Assembly (NCBI GenBank): GCA_018266395.1
Contig: JAFEAM010000010.1
Location: 97,891 to 140,036, forward strand
Length of the DNA stretch: 42,146 nucleotides
DNA from: Bacteroidota bacterium
GTDB lineage: Bacteria > Bacteroidota > Bacteroidia > Cytophagales > Cyclobacteriaceae
Direction of reading: 5' to 3'
This document shows, one piece after another, positions 32,456 to 40,702 of the stretch. Position 1 is the first letter of the stretch, and the number at the start of each line of letters is the position of its first letter. The notes under the pieces were generated by a model. It did not search any database and had not been told where the DNA came from. It saw only the letters and a program-made list of their open reading frames with translations. The position numbers and the translations under genes are program-made.

Positions 32456-33967
32456 ATGGAGCAAAGATCAACGTCACTGAGGCAGGGCAGCGGTAAAATT
32501 GCCAAATTGGTTCCCCGTGATATCACGGAGAACCTCGGTAAGCTGCCGCCTCAGGCGCTTGATCTGGAGGAAGCGGTGTTGGGTGCTTTGATGCTGGAAA
32601 AGAACGCGTTAACAGCAGTGGTCGAGTTCCTACGTCCAGAGCATTTCTATACTGAGCAGCATAAGGAAATCTACCAGGCCATTGTGGACTTGTTCAAGAC
32701 CTCGGAGCCCGTGGACATGCGAACAGTGGTGGCTCAGCTCAGGAAAAATGGCAAGCTGGAGCTGGTAGGCGGCGCCTACTATATTGCGGAGCTGACATCC
32801 AAGGTTAGTTCTGCGGCGAACATTGAGTACCACGCCCGGATTATTATAGAGATGGCCATCAAACGGGAACTCATCCAGATTTCCTCGGAGGTTCAGCACG
32901 ACGCGTATGAGGATACCCAAGATGTGTTCGATCTCCTGGACAAAACGGAGCAGGCCATCTTTGCCATTTCAGACACAAACCTTCGCAAGAACTACGATAC
33001 CATGAAGTCCCTGATGTTCAGGGCAGTAAAGGAACTTCAGGAGAGAAAGAATCATAAGGATGGACTGACAGGAGTTCCCAGTGGCTTTACCCGTCTGGAC
33101 CGGGTTCTCAGCGGATGGCAGAAGTCAGACCTTGTTATTATAGCAGCCAGGCCAGGCATGGGTAAAACTGCCTTTGTGGTATCTGCACTCCGTAATGCCG
33201 CGGTGGATTTCAATTTCCCGGTAGCTATTTTCTCTCTGGAAATGGCGTCCCTGCAACTGGTGAATCGCCTTATTTCAGCAGAGGCTGAGCTCGAATCCGA
33301 GAAGATCAAGCGAGGGAACCTGGCGGAATTTGAGTGGCAGCAGTTGGTTCACAAGACCAACAGGCTGTCTGCAGCCCCTATCTTCATTGATGATACACCT
33401 GCGTTGTCCATCCTGGAACTGCGGGCCAAGTGCCGCAGACTCAAGGCCGAGCACAATATTCAACTTATTGTGATTGACTATCTCCAGCTTATGAAAGGTG
33501 ATACTATGGGGAATCGCGAACAGGAGATTGCTTCCATTTCGAGGGCCCTGAAGGGAATAGCCAAAGAGTTGGACGTGCCGGTGATTGCCTTGTCGCAATT
33601 GAGTCGCGGCGTTGAAACCCGAGGCGGCGACAAGAGACCTCAGTTGTCTGACCTAAGGGAATCAGGTTCCATAGAGCAGGATGCTGATATTGTGATGTTC
33701 CTGTACAGACCTGAATACTATAAGATTACCGTCGATGAGGAGGGCATGCCGACACAGGGTATGGCGGAAGTGATAGTGGCTAAACACCGGAATGGCTCAC
33801 TGGACACAGTAAAATTGAAGTTTGTGGGTAAGTACACGAAATTTGTGGACTTTGATGGTCCGGTCGCTGGTGAATCTTCCTTTGGAAGTGTTACCAGAGA
33901 GAGCCGCCTGAATACGTTCAGGGATGAGCCGACACCCCCGCAGAATGACGAGGACATGCCTTTCTAA
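32456..33967 (+). CDS. dnaB: Replicative DNA helicase DnaB
   Basis: Hexameric helicase of 503 residues that unwinds DNA at the replication fork. The N-terminal DnaB domain (about 28-135) begins PPQALDLEEAVLGALML. The RecA-like domain carries Walker A ARPGMGKTAF (231-240), Walker B LIVIDYLQLM, and the SQLSRGVE and DLRESGSIEQDADIV segments typical of DnaB. The C-terminus has an acidic tail (NDEDMPF), as often seen in Bacteroidota DnaB. ATG start, own promoter region upstream. The kinase-like gene starts inside its last codons. No intein is present. Confidence 0.96.
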   Translation: MEQRSTSLRQGSGKIAKLVPRDITENLGKLPPQALDLEEAVLGALMLEKNALTAVVEFLRPEHFYTEQHKEIYQAIVDLFKTSEPVDMRTVVAQLRKNGKLELVGGAYYIAELTSKVSSAANIEYHARIIIEMAIKRELIQISSEVQHDAYEDTQDVFDLLDKTEQAIFAISDTNLRKNYDTMKSLMFRAVKELQERKNHKDGLTGVPSGFTRLDRVLSGWQKSDLVIIAARPGMGKTAFVVSALRNAAVDFNFPVAIFSLEMASLQLVNRLISAEAELESEKIKRGNLAEFEWQQLVHKTNRLSAAPIFIDDTPALSILELRAKCRRLKAEHNIQLIVIDYLQLMKGDTMGNREQEIASISRALKGIAKELDVPVIALSQLSRGVETRGGDKRPQLSDLRESGSIEQDADIVMFLYRPEYYKITVDEEGMPTQGMAEVIVAKHRNGSLDTVKLKFVGKYTKFVDFDGPVAGESSFGSVTRESRLNTFRDEPTPPQNDEDMPF

Positions 33968-35186
33968 AATTGTTTCGGGCTTCAGGCCATGGACAGCCCT
34001 ATTGGTGCTGTTTTTCGAGTTCACCTTCCCTAAAATCGTATTCAGTCAGTCTGCCGATCATGTGTATGACCGTCATTGGCATGAGGCCTCTATTTTGAAG
34101 GAGCAGGAGCATTGGGGCCTGATGTTGCCATATTGTGATTCCCTTTTGATTGACGCGTCGCGGTTGGGTAATGCCGACAGCATCCTCAGCGCCTATCGGC
34201 TGAAGTTGGAAGTTCTTGCCGGCATGAAAGATTATGCCGGCAGTGTGCACGTGTATGAGTCATATTTAACTTTTCGTGACTCGCTTAATACAATGAAATA
34301 CAATAAATTAAGTGACTCGACCAAAATGAAGATTGCAAGACTGGATGATTCGGCAAGGGTTTCTGCAATCAAGTACGAGGAAGAGATTGGACAAATCCAG
34401 GCATCAGGCGAGAGGGCGTTCAGGATCTATCTGATTTCAATGATCGCCGCTGTGGTGCTGATTTCCAGCGTTGCGCTTTATTTGTTGCGAGGGCAAAGGC
34501 AGTCAAGGGTGGAACTGGAATTGTGGAAGGCAAAAGTCGCGCAGTTTGAAGATTTCAAGGAACGGTTGTTTGTGATTCTCTCACAAGACATTCACCAGAT
34601 TATGCCCCGGCTAGATGAACTGGGGAAGCGTGCTGCAAACGAAACTGAATCTTCTGACGTGCAACGCCTGAAGTCATCCCTTGGTCATTTGTTACAATGG
34701 GTGTCGCTTCAGTCTGGCGCCATGCCTTTTAATCCTGAGGCATTTGATTACAAATCATTCCTGGAGGAGAGCCTGAAGGTCTATGAAGGACAATTTATTG
34801 CCATGGGCATTCATGTCGAATTGTTTATCCCCGAGGCACTTACCATTTATGCAGATCGCCAGATGCTTGAGATTATCTTTAACCAGCTTATAACCAATGC
34901 ACTGAGATTTGTGCAATCCGGAGGTGCGATTACGTTTTTCGCCGGTCAGAAGGATGGATTGACTACCCTGGGAGTGAGAGATACCGGCAAAGGGATTGGC
35001 AAAGAAGAGCTCGAAGGGATGTTCAGAAGATCAGGAGGTTCTGAGTTGGATTATAAAGGACAGGGACTTGGGCTAATACTTTGTAAGGACCTTATTGAAA
35101 GACACGGTGGGCGGATGTATGTCGAAAGTACACCTGGCAGTGGGAGCAGTTTTTACTTCACGTTACCTCAGTATAAAAAATCCTGA
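33924..35186 (+). CDS. Histidine-kinase-like membrane protein lacking the phospho-acceptor His
   Basis: A 420-residue protein with an exported N-terminus (signal or membrane helix about 18-42), a helical sensor part (about 45-165), a membrane helix (about 167-188), a dimerisation-type helix and an HATPase domain. N box (IIFNQLITNALRF, Asn320/325), G1 (DTGKGIG, 353-359) and G2 (GQGLGLILCK) are intact. The H-box segment reads RLFVILSQDIHQIMP, where the usual SHD is SQD: the His is Gln221 (CAA, 34584-34586). A His three residues on (His224) is not in the normal place. No response regulator is adjacent. The start overlaps dnaB by 44 bp (ATG 33924) or 23 bp (ATG 33945, which gives a cleaner signal peptide). 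Confidence 0.82.
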   Translation: MSRHPRRMTRTCLSKIVSGFRPWTALLVLFFEFTFPKIVFSQSADHVYDRHWHEASILKEQEHWGLMLPYCDSLLIDASRLGNADSILSAYRLKLEVLAGMKDYAGSVHVYESYLTFRDSLNTMKYNKLSDSTKMKIARLDDSARVSAIKYEEEIGQIQASGERAFRIYLISMIAAVVLISSVALYLLRGQRQSRVELELWKAKVAQFEDFKERLFVILSQDIHQIMPRLDELGKRAANETESSDVQRLKSSLGHLLQWVSLQSGAMPFNPEAFDYKSFLEESLKVYEGQFIAMGIHVELFIPEALTIYADRQMLEIIFNQLITNALRFVQSGGAITFFAGQKDGLTTLGVRDTGKGIGKEELEGMFRRSGGSELDYKGQGLGLILCKDLIERHGGRMYVESTPGSGSSFYFTLPQYKKS

Positions 35187-35249
35187 GCCTGTTATTCCAA
35201 TACACATAAAATGACTTAGATTGAATTTGAGGAAGAGAATGAATCTGAT

Positions 35250-36242
35250 ATGAAGGCATTGGTGTTGAATGGTCCGGGTGCAATTGAATGGACAGAGGTT
35301 CCTAAGCCCCAGTTGACCGCAGGAAAGGTGCTGGTGAAAATGAAGGCAGTATCGCTCAACCGGCGTGATGACTGGATCCGCGAAGGTAAATATCCCAACA
35401 TCCGGTATGGAGGGATACTTGGTTCTGATGGCGCCGGCATCGTTGAAGAAGTTGCCGATGAACAGGATAAAGGCTGGCTGGGTAAGGATGTGGTTATTAA
35501 TCCCAATATTAACTGGGGACCGGACCCGGACGTGCAATCCAAGAACTACTCCATACTGGGCATGCCTGTCAACGGTACGTTTGCCGAGTATTGCCTCGTT
35601 GATGCCGATCGTCTGCATCCAATACCCTTTCACCTGGACGCGCTCCAGGCTGCGGCTTTGCCTTTGGGAGGCCTCACTGCCTTTCGGGCCTTGTTCCGCA
35701 TGGGAGGGCTCAAAGCGGGAGACAACGTCCTGATCTCAGGTTTTGGCGGAGGGGTTGCTCAATTTGCATTTCTGTTTGCACAGGCCGCGGGGGCCAATGT
35801 GTACGTGACATCCGGAAGCGATGATAAAATCAATCGCGCGCTTAAGATGGGGGCGAAAGGTGCTTACAACTATAAGAAGGAAGCCAACTACAGTGACCTA
35901 TGGAAAACGCGTGGAGGGTTCAATCTTGTTATAGACAGTGCAGGCGGAGACCAGATCAACAGTTTCATCAAGGTATTAAAGCCTAACGGCAAGATTGTGT
36001 TCTATGGCGCCACCAACGGGCTGCCCTCCAAGATTGACTTGTACCGGATGTTCTGGAATCAACTTACCCTTCAAGGCACGACCATGGGAAGTGATCATGA
36101 GTTCAGTGAAATGCTGAGTTATACCGGAAAGCACCAGATCCGGCCGATTATCGATTCCATAAGGCCTGTATCAAGACTCGCGGTTTCATTTGGTGATATT
36201 GTGCTGCCGAATAAAGTCGGAAAGATCGTATTTCAGTTATGA
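35250..36242 (+). CDS. Zinc-independent medium-chain dehydrogenase/reductase (quinone oxidoreductase-like)
   Basis: A 330-residue NAD(P)H-dependent MDR enzyme. The GroES-like part (1-120) has LGSDGAGIVEEV in place of the zinc-ADH GHExxG, and no structural-zinc cysteine cluster. The Rossmann part begins with VLISGFGGGVAQFAFLFAQA (the GxGxxG variant), and a conserved LPLGGLTAFRALF segment precedes it. Substrate unknown; relatives reduce enones or quinones. 63 bp after the kinase-like gene; its stop overlaps the next start by four bases (ATGA, 36239-36242). Confidence 0.86.
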   Translation: MKALVLNGPGAIEWTEVPKPQLTAGKVLVKMKAVSLNRRDDWIREGKYPNIRYGGILGSDGAGIVEEVADEQDKGWLGKDVVINPNINWGPDPDVQSKNYSILGMPVNGTFAEYCLVDADRLHPIPFHLDALQAAALPLGGLTAFRALFRMGGLKAGDNVLISGFGGGVAQFAFLFAQAAGANVYVTSGSDDKINRALKMGAKGAYNYKKEANYSDLWKTRGGFNLVIDSAGGDQINSFIKVLKPNGKIVFYGATNGLPSKIDLYRMFWNQLTLQGTTMGSDHEFSEMLSYTGKHQIRPIIDSIRPVSRLAVSFGDIVLPNKVGKIVFQL

Positions 36243-37861
36243 TGATGAATTCCATTAAGAGACTGAGGTCTCACCTTACCCTTTTTCTGATCACGGCGCC
36301 ATCCATTGTCATGCAGACCCATGCGCAGGAGCGGCTGGATCCAAAGAAAATGGAACCTGTTCTGAATGTGGCGGACAAGAACCAGATAAAGGAACGAATC
36401 AAATTTCTGGCGGATGACAAACTCAAGGGAAGGCTGCCCGGGACAGAAGGCTACCAAATGGCGGTTGATTTTGTAACCGGTGAATTGAAGAAATTGGGTG
36501 TGGCACCAGCCGGAGAAGCTGGATTCATTCAGCAAGTAAAATTGAGAAAGTCACGAGTGGATACTTCCAGCGCCAGATTCGTTGTGGTTCAGGATGGAGT
36601 GGAAACCAAACTTAAATACGGCCGTGACTTTGTTGTAGCATCCGACATCAGAAGCCGGTCGGCATCTGGGGAAGGGGAACTCTTATTTGCCGGCTATGGT
36701 ATCGTGGCCCCACACCTGAAACACGACGATTATCAAAGCCTGAATGTGAAGGGAAAGATTGTGGTGGTGAGAGATGGAACACCGGAAGAATTTCCGGCAA
36801 GCGAGAGGGCACATTTCAATTTGGCGCTGACCAAATGCGAGGCAGCGGCCAAGGCAGGTGCGGCGGGCATCATCATCCTGATTGGCACCAACGAAGTCAG
36901 CAGGATGAAAACCATAGGCAAGTCGATGGCTGATGGCGTTACAGGTTTCGTGCTGCCTGACGGATCACCTTTCTCAACGCGTCTGAATCTTTACCCTGCT
37001 CTTGGCTTCCTTGGATATCTTAAATCTTCCTATTATCAATCGGCCATACAGGGTAAAGAAAGTGCTACGAAAATCAGGTTTGGCTTCACCTCTCATTGGG
37101 AAGAAATTCAGAGTGAAAATATTATTGGTGTGATCCCCGGTACGGACCCGGCACTGAACAAGGAGTATGTTGTCCACACAGCACATATTGATCATGTTGG
37201 TGTCGGCGTGCCAGTGAAAGGTGATTCTATCTATAACGGAGCGCATGACAATGCTTCCGGGACTGCCTGCCTGCTTGAAATCGCTAAGCTTTACACCAAG
37301 GCACAACTCAGGAGGTCTGTCCTTATCGTCTTCGTTACATCGGAAGAGAAGGGTCTGCTTGGTTCCGGATACTTTGCAACACATCCAACAGTACCTGTGG
37401 AGAGCATTATTGCTGACATCAATACAGACATGCCGACGCTTATTGCGCCTTTGTTGTCCATCGAACCGCTTGGTGCAAAGCATTCCACGCTGATGAAGGA
37501 GGTCAGGAATGCGGCAGAATACCTCAAGTTGGAGGTGATGGAAGATCACATGCCTGAGCAGGTGCGGTTTGTGCGAAGTGATCAGTACAGTTTCATTCGA
37601 AGGGGGATTCCCGCTCTGCATATTAAATATGGACTAAAGACCAACGACCCTCAAGTCGACCTCAAGAAAAAGATCGATGAGTGGACGGCGGCCCATTATC
37701 ATCAACCATCAGATGAGTACAGGGAAGATGCTTTTGATTTTGACGCTGCGGTGACCTATGTTAAGCTCAATTTCCTGATCGGCTGGCAGCTCGCAAATGA
37801 AACTGAGCGTCCTGCATGGAACAAAGGTGATTTTTTTGGGCAGGCATTCGGGAAACCCTGA
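36239..37861 (+). CDS. Exported M28 aminopeptidase with PA domain
   Basis: Zinc peptidase of 540 residues with a signal peptide ending THAQ (about residue 30). A PA domain (about 110-270; LLFAGYGIV, GAAGIIILIG) is inserted. Zinc-site motifs are AHIDHVG (His316, Asp318), GAHDNASG (Asp337), TSEEKGLLGS (Glu pair 369-370), INTDMP and the late His of HYHQPSDEY. It should release N-terminal residues from extracellular or periplasmic peptides. Three tandem ATGs (36239, 36242, 36245) occur; the first overlaps the MDR stop. Distinct from the GCPII-like M28 at 15396-17627. Confidence 0.9.
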   Translation: MMMNSIKRLRSHLTLFLITAPSIVMQTHAQERLDPKKMEPVLNVADKNQIKERIKFLADDKLKGRLPGTEGYQMAVDFVTGELKKLGVAPAGEAGFIQQVKLRKSRVDTSSARFVVVQDGVETKLKYGRDFVVASDIRSRSASGEGELLFAGYGIVAPHLKHDDYQSLNVKGKIVVVRDGTPEEFPASERAHFNLALTKCEAAAKAGAAGIIILIGTNEVSRMKTIGKSMADGVTGFVLPDGSPFSTRLNLYPALGFLGYLKSSYYQSAIQGKESATKIRFGFTSHWEEIQSENIIGVIPGTDPALNKEYVVHTAHIDHVGVGVPVKGDSIYNGAHDNASGTACLLEIAKLYTKAQLRRSVLIVFVTSEEKGLLGSGYFATHPTVPVESIIADINTDMPTLIAPLLSIEPLGAKHSTLMKEVRNAAEYLKLEVMEDHMPEQVRFVRSDQYSFIRRGIPALHIKYGLKTNDPQVDLKKKIDEWTAAHYHQPSDEYREDAFDFDAAVTYVKLNFLIGWQLANETERPAWNKGDFFGQAFGKP

Positions 37862-38179
37862 TCACACTGTCCCTTCCTTCCAGGACTCAAATGCGCTCTG
37901 AAGTTCACGGTAAGTTTTGAAGTCATTCTGGGCTTTGGCCAATTCCATGCCCTTGATAAAATATTGTTCAGCTAGCGCCGGCTGTTCCAGATCAATCATC
38001 AAGTGAGCTGCCGGATAGTAGGAGGGCAGATAGTCCGGGTGTTGAAGAATAAGCTCCTTGAATTTCGCCTCTGAAGACCGCCGGTCTGACTTGAGATATT
38101 CCAGGGCCAGTGCATAGCGAATGAAGGGATCATGAGGATCTTCCTTTTCAAGTTGACGCAATTGTTCCAGTCTGTTCAT
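37862..38179 (-). CDS. Small tetratricopeptide-repeat protein
   Basis: A 105-residue all-helical protein with about three TPR units: DPFIRYALALEYLKSDRRSS, HPDYLPSYYPAAHLMIDLEQ and PALAEQYFIKGMELAKAQND. There is no signal peptide, so it is probably a cytosolic adaptor; the partner is unknown. Its stop abuts the stop of the convergent M28 gene with no spacer: the hexamer TGATCA (37859-37864) supplies both. It is divergent from the etfB promoter region. Confidence 0.78.
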   Translation of the reverse strand: MNRLEQLRQLEKEDPHDPFIRYALALEYLKSDRRSSEAKFKELILQHPDYLPSYYPAAHLMIDLEQPALAEQYFIKGMELAKAQNDFKTYRELQSAFESWKEGTV

Positions 38180-38204
38180 GGGGAGGATCTTCGTGCTAAA
38201 CTAA

Positions 38205-38233
38205 TTGAGAAAGCGCTGGTTTTAGTATCTTGC
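38205..38233 (+). promoter_or_regulatory. Candidate promoter of the ETF operon
   Basis: TTG (38205-38207), an 18-bp spacer and TATCTTGC (38226-38233) approximate the Bacteroidota TTG-N17-23-TAnnTTTG pattern with one T missing from the -7 box. The etfB ATG is 36 bp downstream. Confidence 0.38.
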
Positions 38234-38269
38234 CGGGGCCAAGAAGGTTTTTTGTGTAAAGATTTGATT

Positions 38270-39001
38270 ATGAAAATTTTAGTATGCATTTCACACGTTC
38301 CTGACACCACATCACGCATCAATTTCATTGACAATAATACGAAGTTCGATACTTCGGGAGTTCAATACATAATAGGTCCCTATGATGACTATGCCCTGGC
38401 CAGGGCAGTGGAGTTGAAGGAATCTTCCGGTGCTTCTGTCACAGTCATCAATGTTGGCCTGGCTGAGACGGAACCTACCTTGAGAAAAGCCTTGGCCATC
38501 GGCGCCGATGATGCCATACGTATCAATGCAGATCCATCTGATTCATATTTTGTTGCAGCTCAGATCGCCGAGCATGCCAAAGGCTATGATCTTATTCTCA
38601 TGGGCAGGGAATCAATAGACTATAACAGCGGCGTGGTTCATGCGATGGTGGGAGAGATGCTGGGAATTCCGTCCGTTTCTCCGGTCATGAAACTGGACAT
38701 CGAAGGCGATAAGGTCAAAATGGCAAGAGAGATTGAAGGGGGAAAGGAATATGTAGAGGCTAAACTCCCGATCGTTGCAGGTTGTCAGGAGCCCATCGCT
38801 GAATGGAAGATTCCCAACATGAGAGGTATTATGAGTGCCAGGACGAAACCGCTTAAGGTGGCGGAGCCAAAGGCAACGGAAAAAGCAGTCACGCATATCC
38901 GCTATGATCTGCCTCCACCGAAGGGTGCGGTAAAAATGATTTCTGCAGATAATGTGGAACAGCTGGTACAACTCCTGAAAACGGAAGCTAAAGTTTTGTA
39001 G
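38270..39001 (+). CDS. etfB: Electron transfer flavoprotein, beta subunit
   Basis: Beta chain (243 residues) of the FAD/AMP-containing ETF heterodimer that takes electrons from acyl-CoA and other flavin dehydrogenases. MKILVCISHVPDT at the start, a YDDYALARAVELKE segment, ALAIGADDAIRI, and MGRESIDYNSGVVHAMVGEMLG (positions about 118-139) are characteristic. The ATG at 38270 gives the family N-terminus; an in-frame ATG at 38132 would add 46 unrelated residues and overlap the TPR gene. etfA follows after 17 bp. Confidence 0.94.
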   Translation: MKILVCISHVPDTTSRINFIDNNTKFDTSGVQYIIGPYDDYALARAVELKESSGASVTVINVGLAETEPTLRKALAIGADDAIRINADPSDSYFVAAQIAEHAKGYDLILMGRESIDYNSGVVHAMVGEMLGIPSVSPVMKLDIEGDKVKMAREIEGGKEYVEAKLPIVAGCQEPIAEWKIPNMRGIMSARTKPLKVAEPKATEKAVTHIRYDLPPPKGAVKMISADNVEQLVQLLKTEAKVL

Positions 39002-39018
39002 TTCATTATTGATTTGAT

Positions 39019-39972
39019 ATGAAAGCATTGGTATTGGCAGAAAGTGCCGAAGGAAAAATAAAGAAGACCTCATTGGAAGCGATTGCCTATGCGCACGCGT
39101 TGGGCGGAACAGTCACAGCTATCGCACTGGGCACGGTATCCAAAGATGAATTGGCGGGCCTGGGCAAGTTTGGGGCGGAAAAAGTGTTGCATGCATCAGA
39201 TCCGCGATTGGATCATCCTGTAATAGGAGCCTATGCGTCAGTGCTGGAACAGGCCTTTGCCCAGGAGAACTGCGACTGTCTGGTACTTGCCACCTCGTCC
39301 ATCGGAGTGCCCGCAGCTGCCAAGGTCGCTGTCAAAACTGGAGCTGGCTTTGTCTGTAATGTTGTGGATCTGCCTGATACTTCCTCAGGATTCAAACTCA
39401 GGAAGAGCATTTACACCGGCAAGGCTTTCTCGACGGTGGATTTATCCTCGCCGAAGAAGGTGATAGCCATCCGCAAGAATGCAGTCACCCTAAAAGAAAC
39501 AGGTGGTGTTGCTGCAGTACAGGATTTCAAACCTGCACTGAAGGAAACTGATTTCAACACAAACATACTGAGCACGGAGAAGGCGACCGGAGAAGTTCTG
39601 CTTCCCGAAGCCAATATTGTCGTCTCCGGCGGACGTGGTATGAAAGGGCCGGAGCATTGGGGAATATTGGAGGAATTGGCCAGGTCACTGCATGCTGCAA
39701 CCGGCTGCAGCAAACCTGTATCCGACATGGGTTGGAGACCACACCACGAGCACGTAGGCCAGACAGGAGTAAAGGTGGCGCCTCAACTTTATATAGCCAT
39801 TGGTATTTCAGGTGCGATTCAGCACCTGGCTGGTGTGAACTCGTCCAAATGCATCGTTGTTATCAACAAGGATGCGGAAGCGCCTTTCTTCAAGGCAGCC
39901 GACTATGGAATCGTGGGCGATGCGTTTGACGTGGTGCCAAAGCTGACCGCGGCGATAAAGGCAGCTAAATAA
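39019..39972 (+). CDS. etfA: Electron transfer flavoprotein, alpha subunit
   Basis: Alpha chain (317 residues) binding FAD. The C-terminal FAD domain shows SGGRGMKGPEHW, SDMGWRPHHEHVGQTG, and the long signature with IAIGISGAIQHLAGV and INKDAEAPFFKAADYGIVGD. The N-terminal half pairs with EtfB. No N-terminal ferredoxin extension, so it is the standard rather than the bifurcating FixB-type fusion. Electrons would pass on to an ETF:quinone oxidoreductase, not seen in this window. The BFN gene follows after 66 bp. Confidence 0.95.
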   Translation: MKALVLAESAEGKIKKTSLEAIAYAHALGGTVTAIALGTVSKDELAGLGKFGAEKVLHASDPRLDHPVIGAYASVLEQAFAQENCDCLVLATSSIGVPAAAKVAVKTGAGFVCNVVDLPDTSSGFKLRKSIYTGKAFSTVDLSSPKKVIAIRKNAVTLKETGGVAAVQDFKPALKETDFNTNILSTEKATGEVLLPEANIVVSGGRGMKGPEHWGILEELARSLHAATGCSKPVSDMGWRPHHEHVGQTGVKVAPQLYIAIGISGAIQHLAGVNSSKCIVVINKDAEAPFFKAADYGIVGDAFDVVPKLTAAIKAAK

Positions 39973-40038
39973 ATTGCAGACCGGTGGCGCAGGGATGGTG
40001 CTAATTTTCTAATATCGTAATTGCGTTCAGTTGTGGAA

Positions 40039-40653
40039 GTGAAAAAGATAAAGCTTGAAATTCTTGGCTTGTCCTCAAGTCAGTCGCAGACCGGCTCTTT
40101 TGCGTTGGTCCTGGGCGAGTCGGAAGGAAACCGGAGGCTGCCGATAATTATTGGGATGTTTGAGGCCCAGGCTATTGCCATTGAAATAGAAAAGATCGTC
40201 CCCAACCGTCCCATGACACACGACCTTTTCAAATCCTTCGCCAACGCATTTCATTTCCATGTGGATGAGATTGTTATTTCGGATCTGAAGGAGGGAGTTT
40301 TCTTTGCGAAGATTGTATGCACCGACGGGCTGAAGAAATCGGAAATCGATGCGCGCCCTTCTGATGCCATTGCTGTAGGGCTCCGGTTTGACGCGCCCAT
40401 TTTCACTTATGAGAACATTCTCGCGGAAGCGGGGATTGTGCTTACCGATGAGGAAGAAGAGGAAGAAAAGGAGCGCACGGAACCCAAGGCAGAATCAAAA
40501 GTAAAGGTCAAGAAGGAGTCGTCATCCAGGAAGGGAGACGATTTCAAGAACTATACGGTGGACAAACTCAATGAGCTTCTCAAAGAGGCTATCGATAAAG
40601 AGGATTATGAGCGGGCTGCCAAAATAAGAGATGAGCTCGGAAAGCGTAATTGA
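40039..40653 (+). CDS. Bifunctional-nuclease (BFN/DUF151) protein with C-terminal UVR motif
   Basis: A 204-residue protein. Residues 1-125 form a BFN domain (KLEILGLSSSQSQTGSFALV, RRLPIIIGMFEAQAIAIEIE, ARPSDAIAVGLRFDAPIF). An acidic run of Glu/Asp (about 136-147) and a charged linker lead to a UvrB/UvrC motif at about 172-203 (LLKEAIDKEDYERAAKIRDE). BFN-UVR proteins are common in Bacteroidota; their role is not settled. No ATG is available: GTG at 40039 gives the natural MKKIKLEI start; GTG 40033 and TTG 40021 are alternatives. Confidence 0.85.
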   Translation: MKKIKLEILGLSSSQSQTGSFALVLGESEGNRRLPIIIGMFEAQAIAIEIEKIVPNRPMTHDLFKSFANAFHFHVDEIVISDLKEGVFFAKIVCTDGLKKSEIDARPSDAIAVGLRFDAPIFTYENILAEAGIVLTDEEEEEEKERTEPKAESKVKVKKESSSRKGDDFKNYTVDKLNELLKEAIDKEDYERAAKIRDELGKRN

Positions 40654-40688
40654 CCCGCTTCCTCTAGGGTTTTAACTTCTTCGTTACT

Positions 40689-40696
40689 TATATTGC
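40689..40696 (+). promoter_or_regulatory. Candidate -7 element before the nucleoside transporter gene
   Basis: TATATTGC lies 6 bp before the ATG and resembles TATCTTGC upstream of etfB. No -33 TTG is found at the usual distance, and the leader would be almost absent, so this is weak. Confidence 0.2.
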
Positions 40697-40702
40697 TGTC
40701 CT

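Noticed and set aside
36974..37621. 215-residue minus-strand open frame
   Set aside because: Antisense to the catalytic domain of the M28 peptidase; no protein features.
38132..38269. 46-residue N-terminal extension of EtfB
   Set aside because: It would overlap the TPR gene, carries no homology-like sequence, and the family N-terminus begins at the ATG at 38270.
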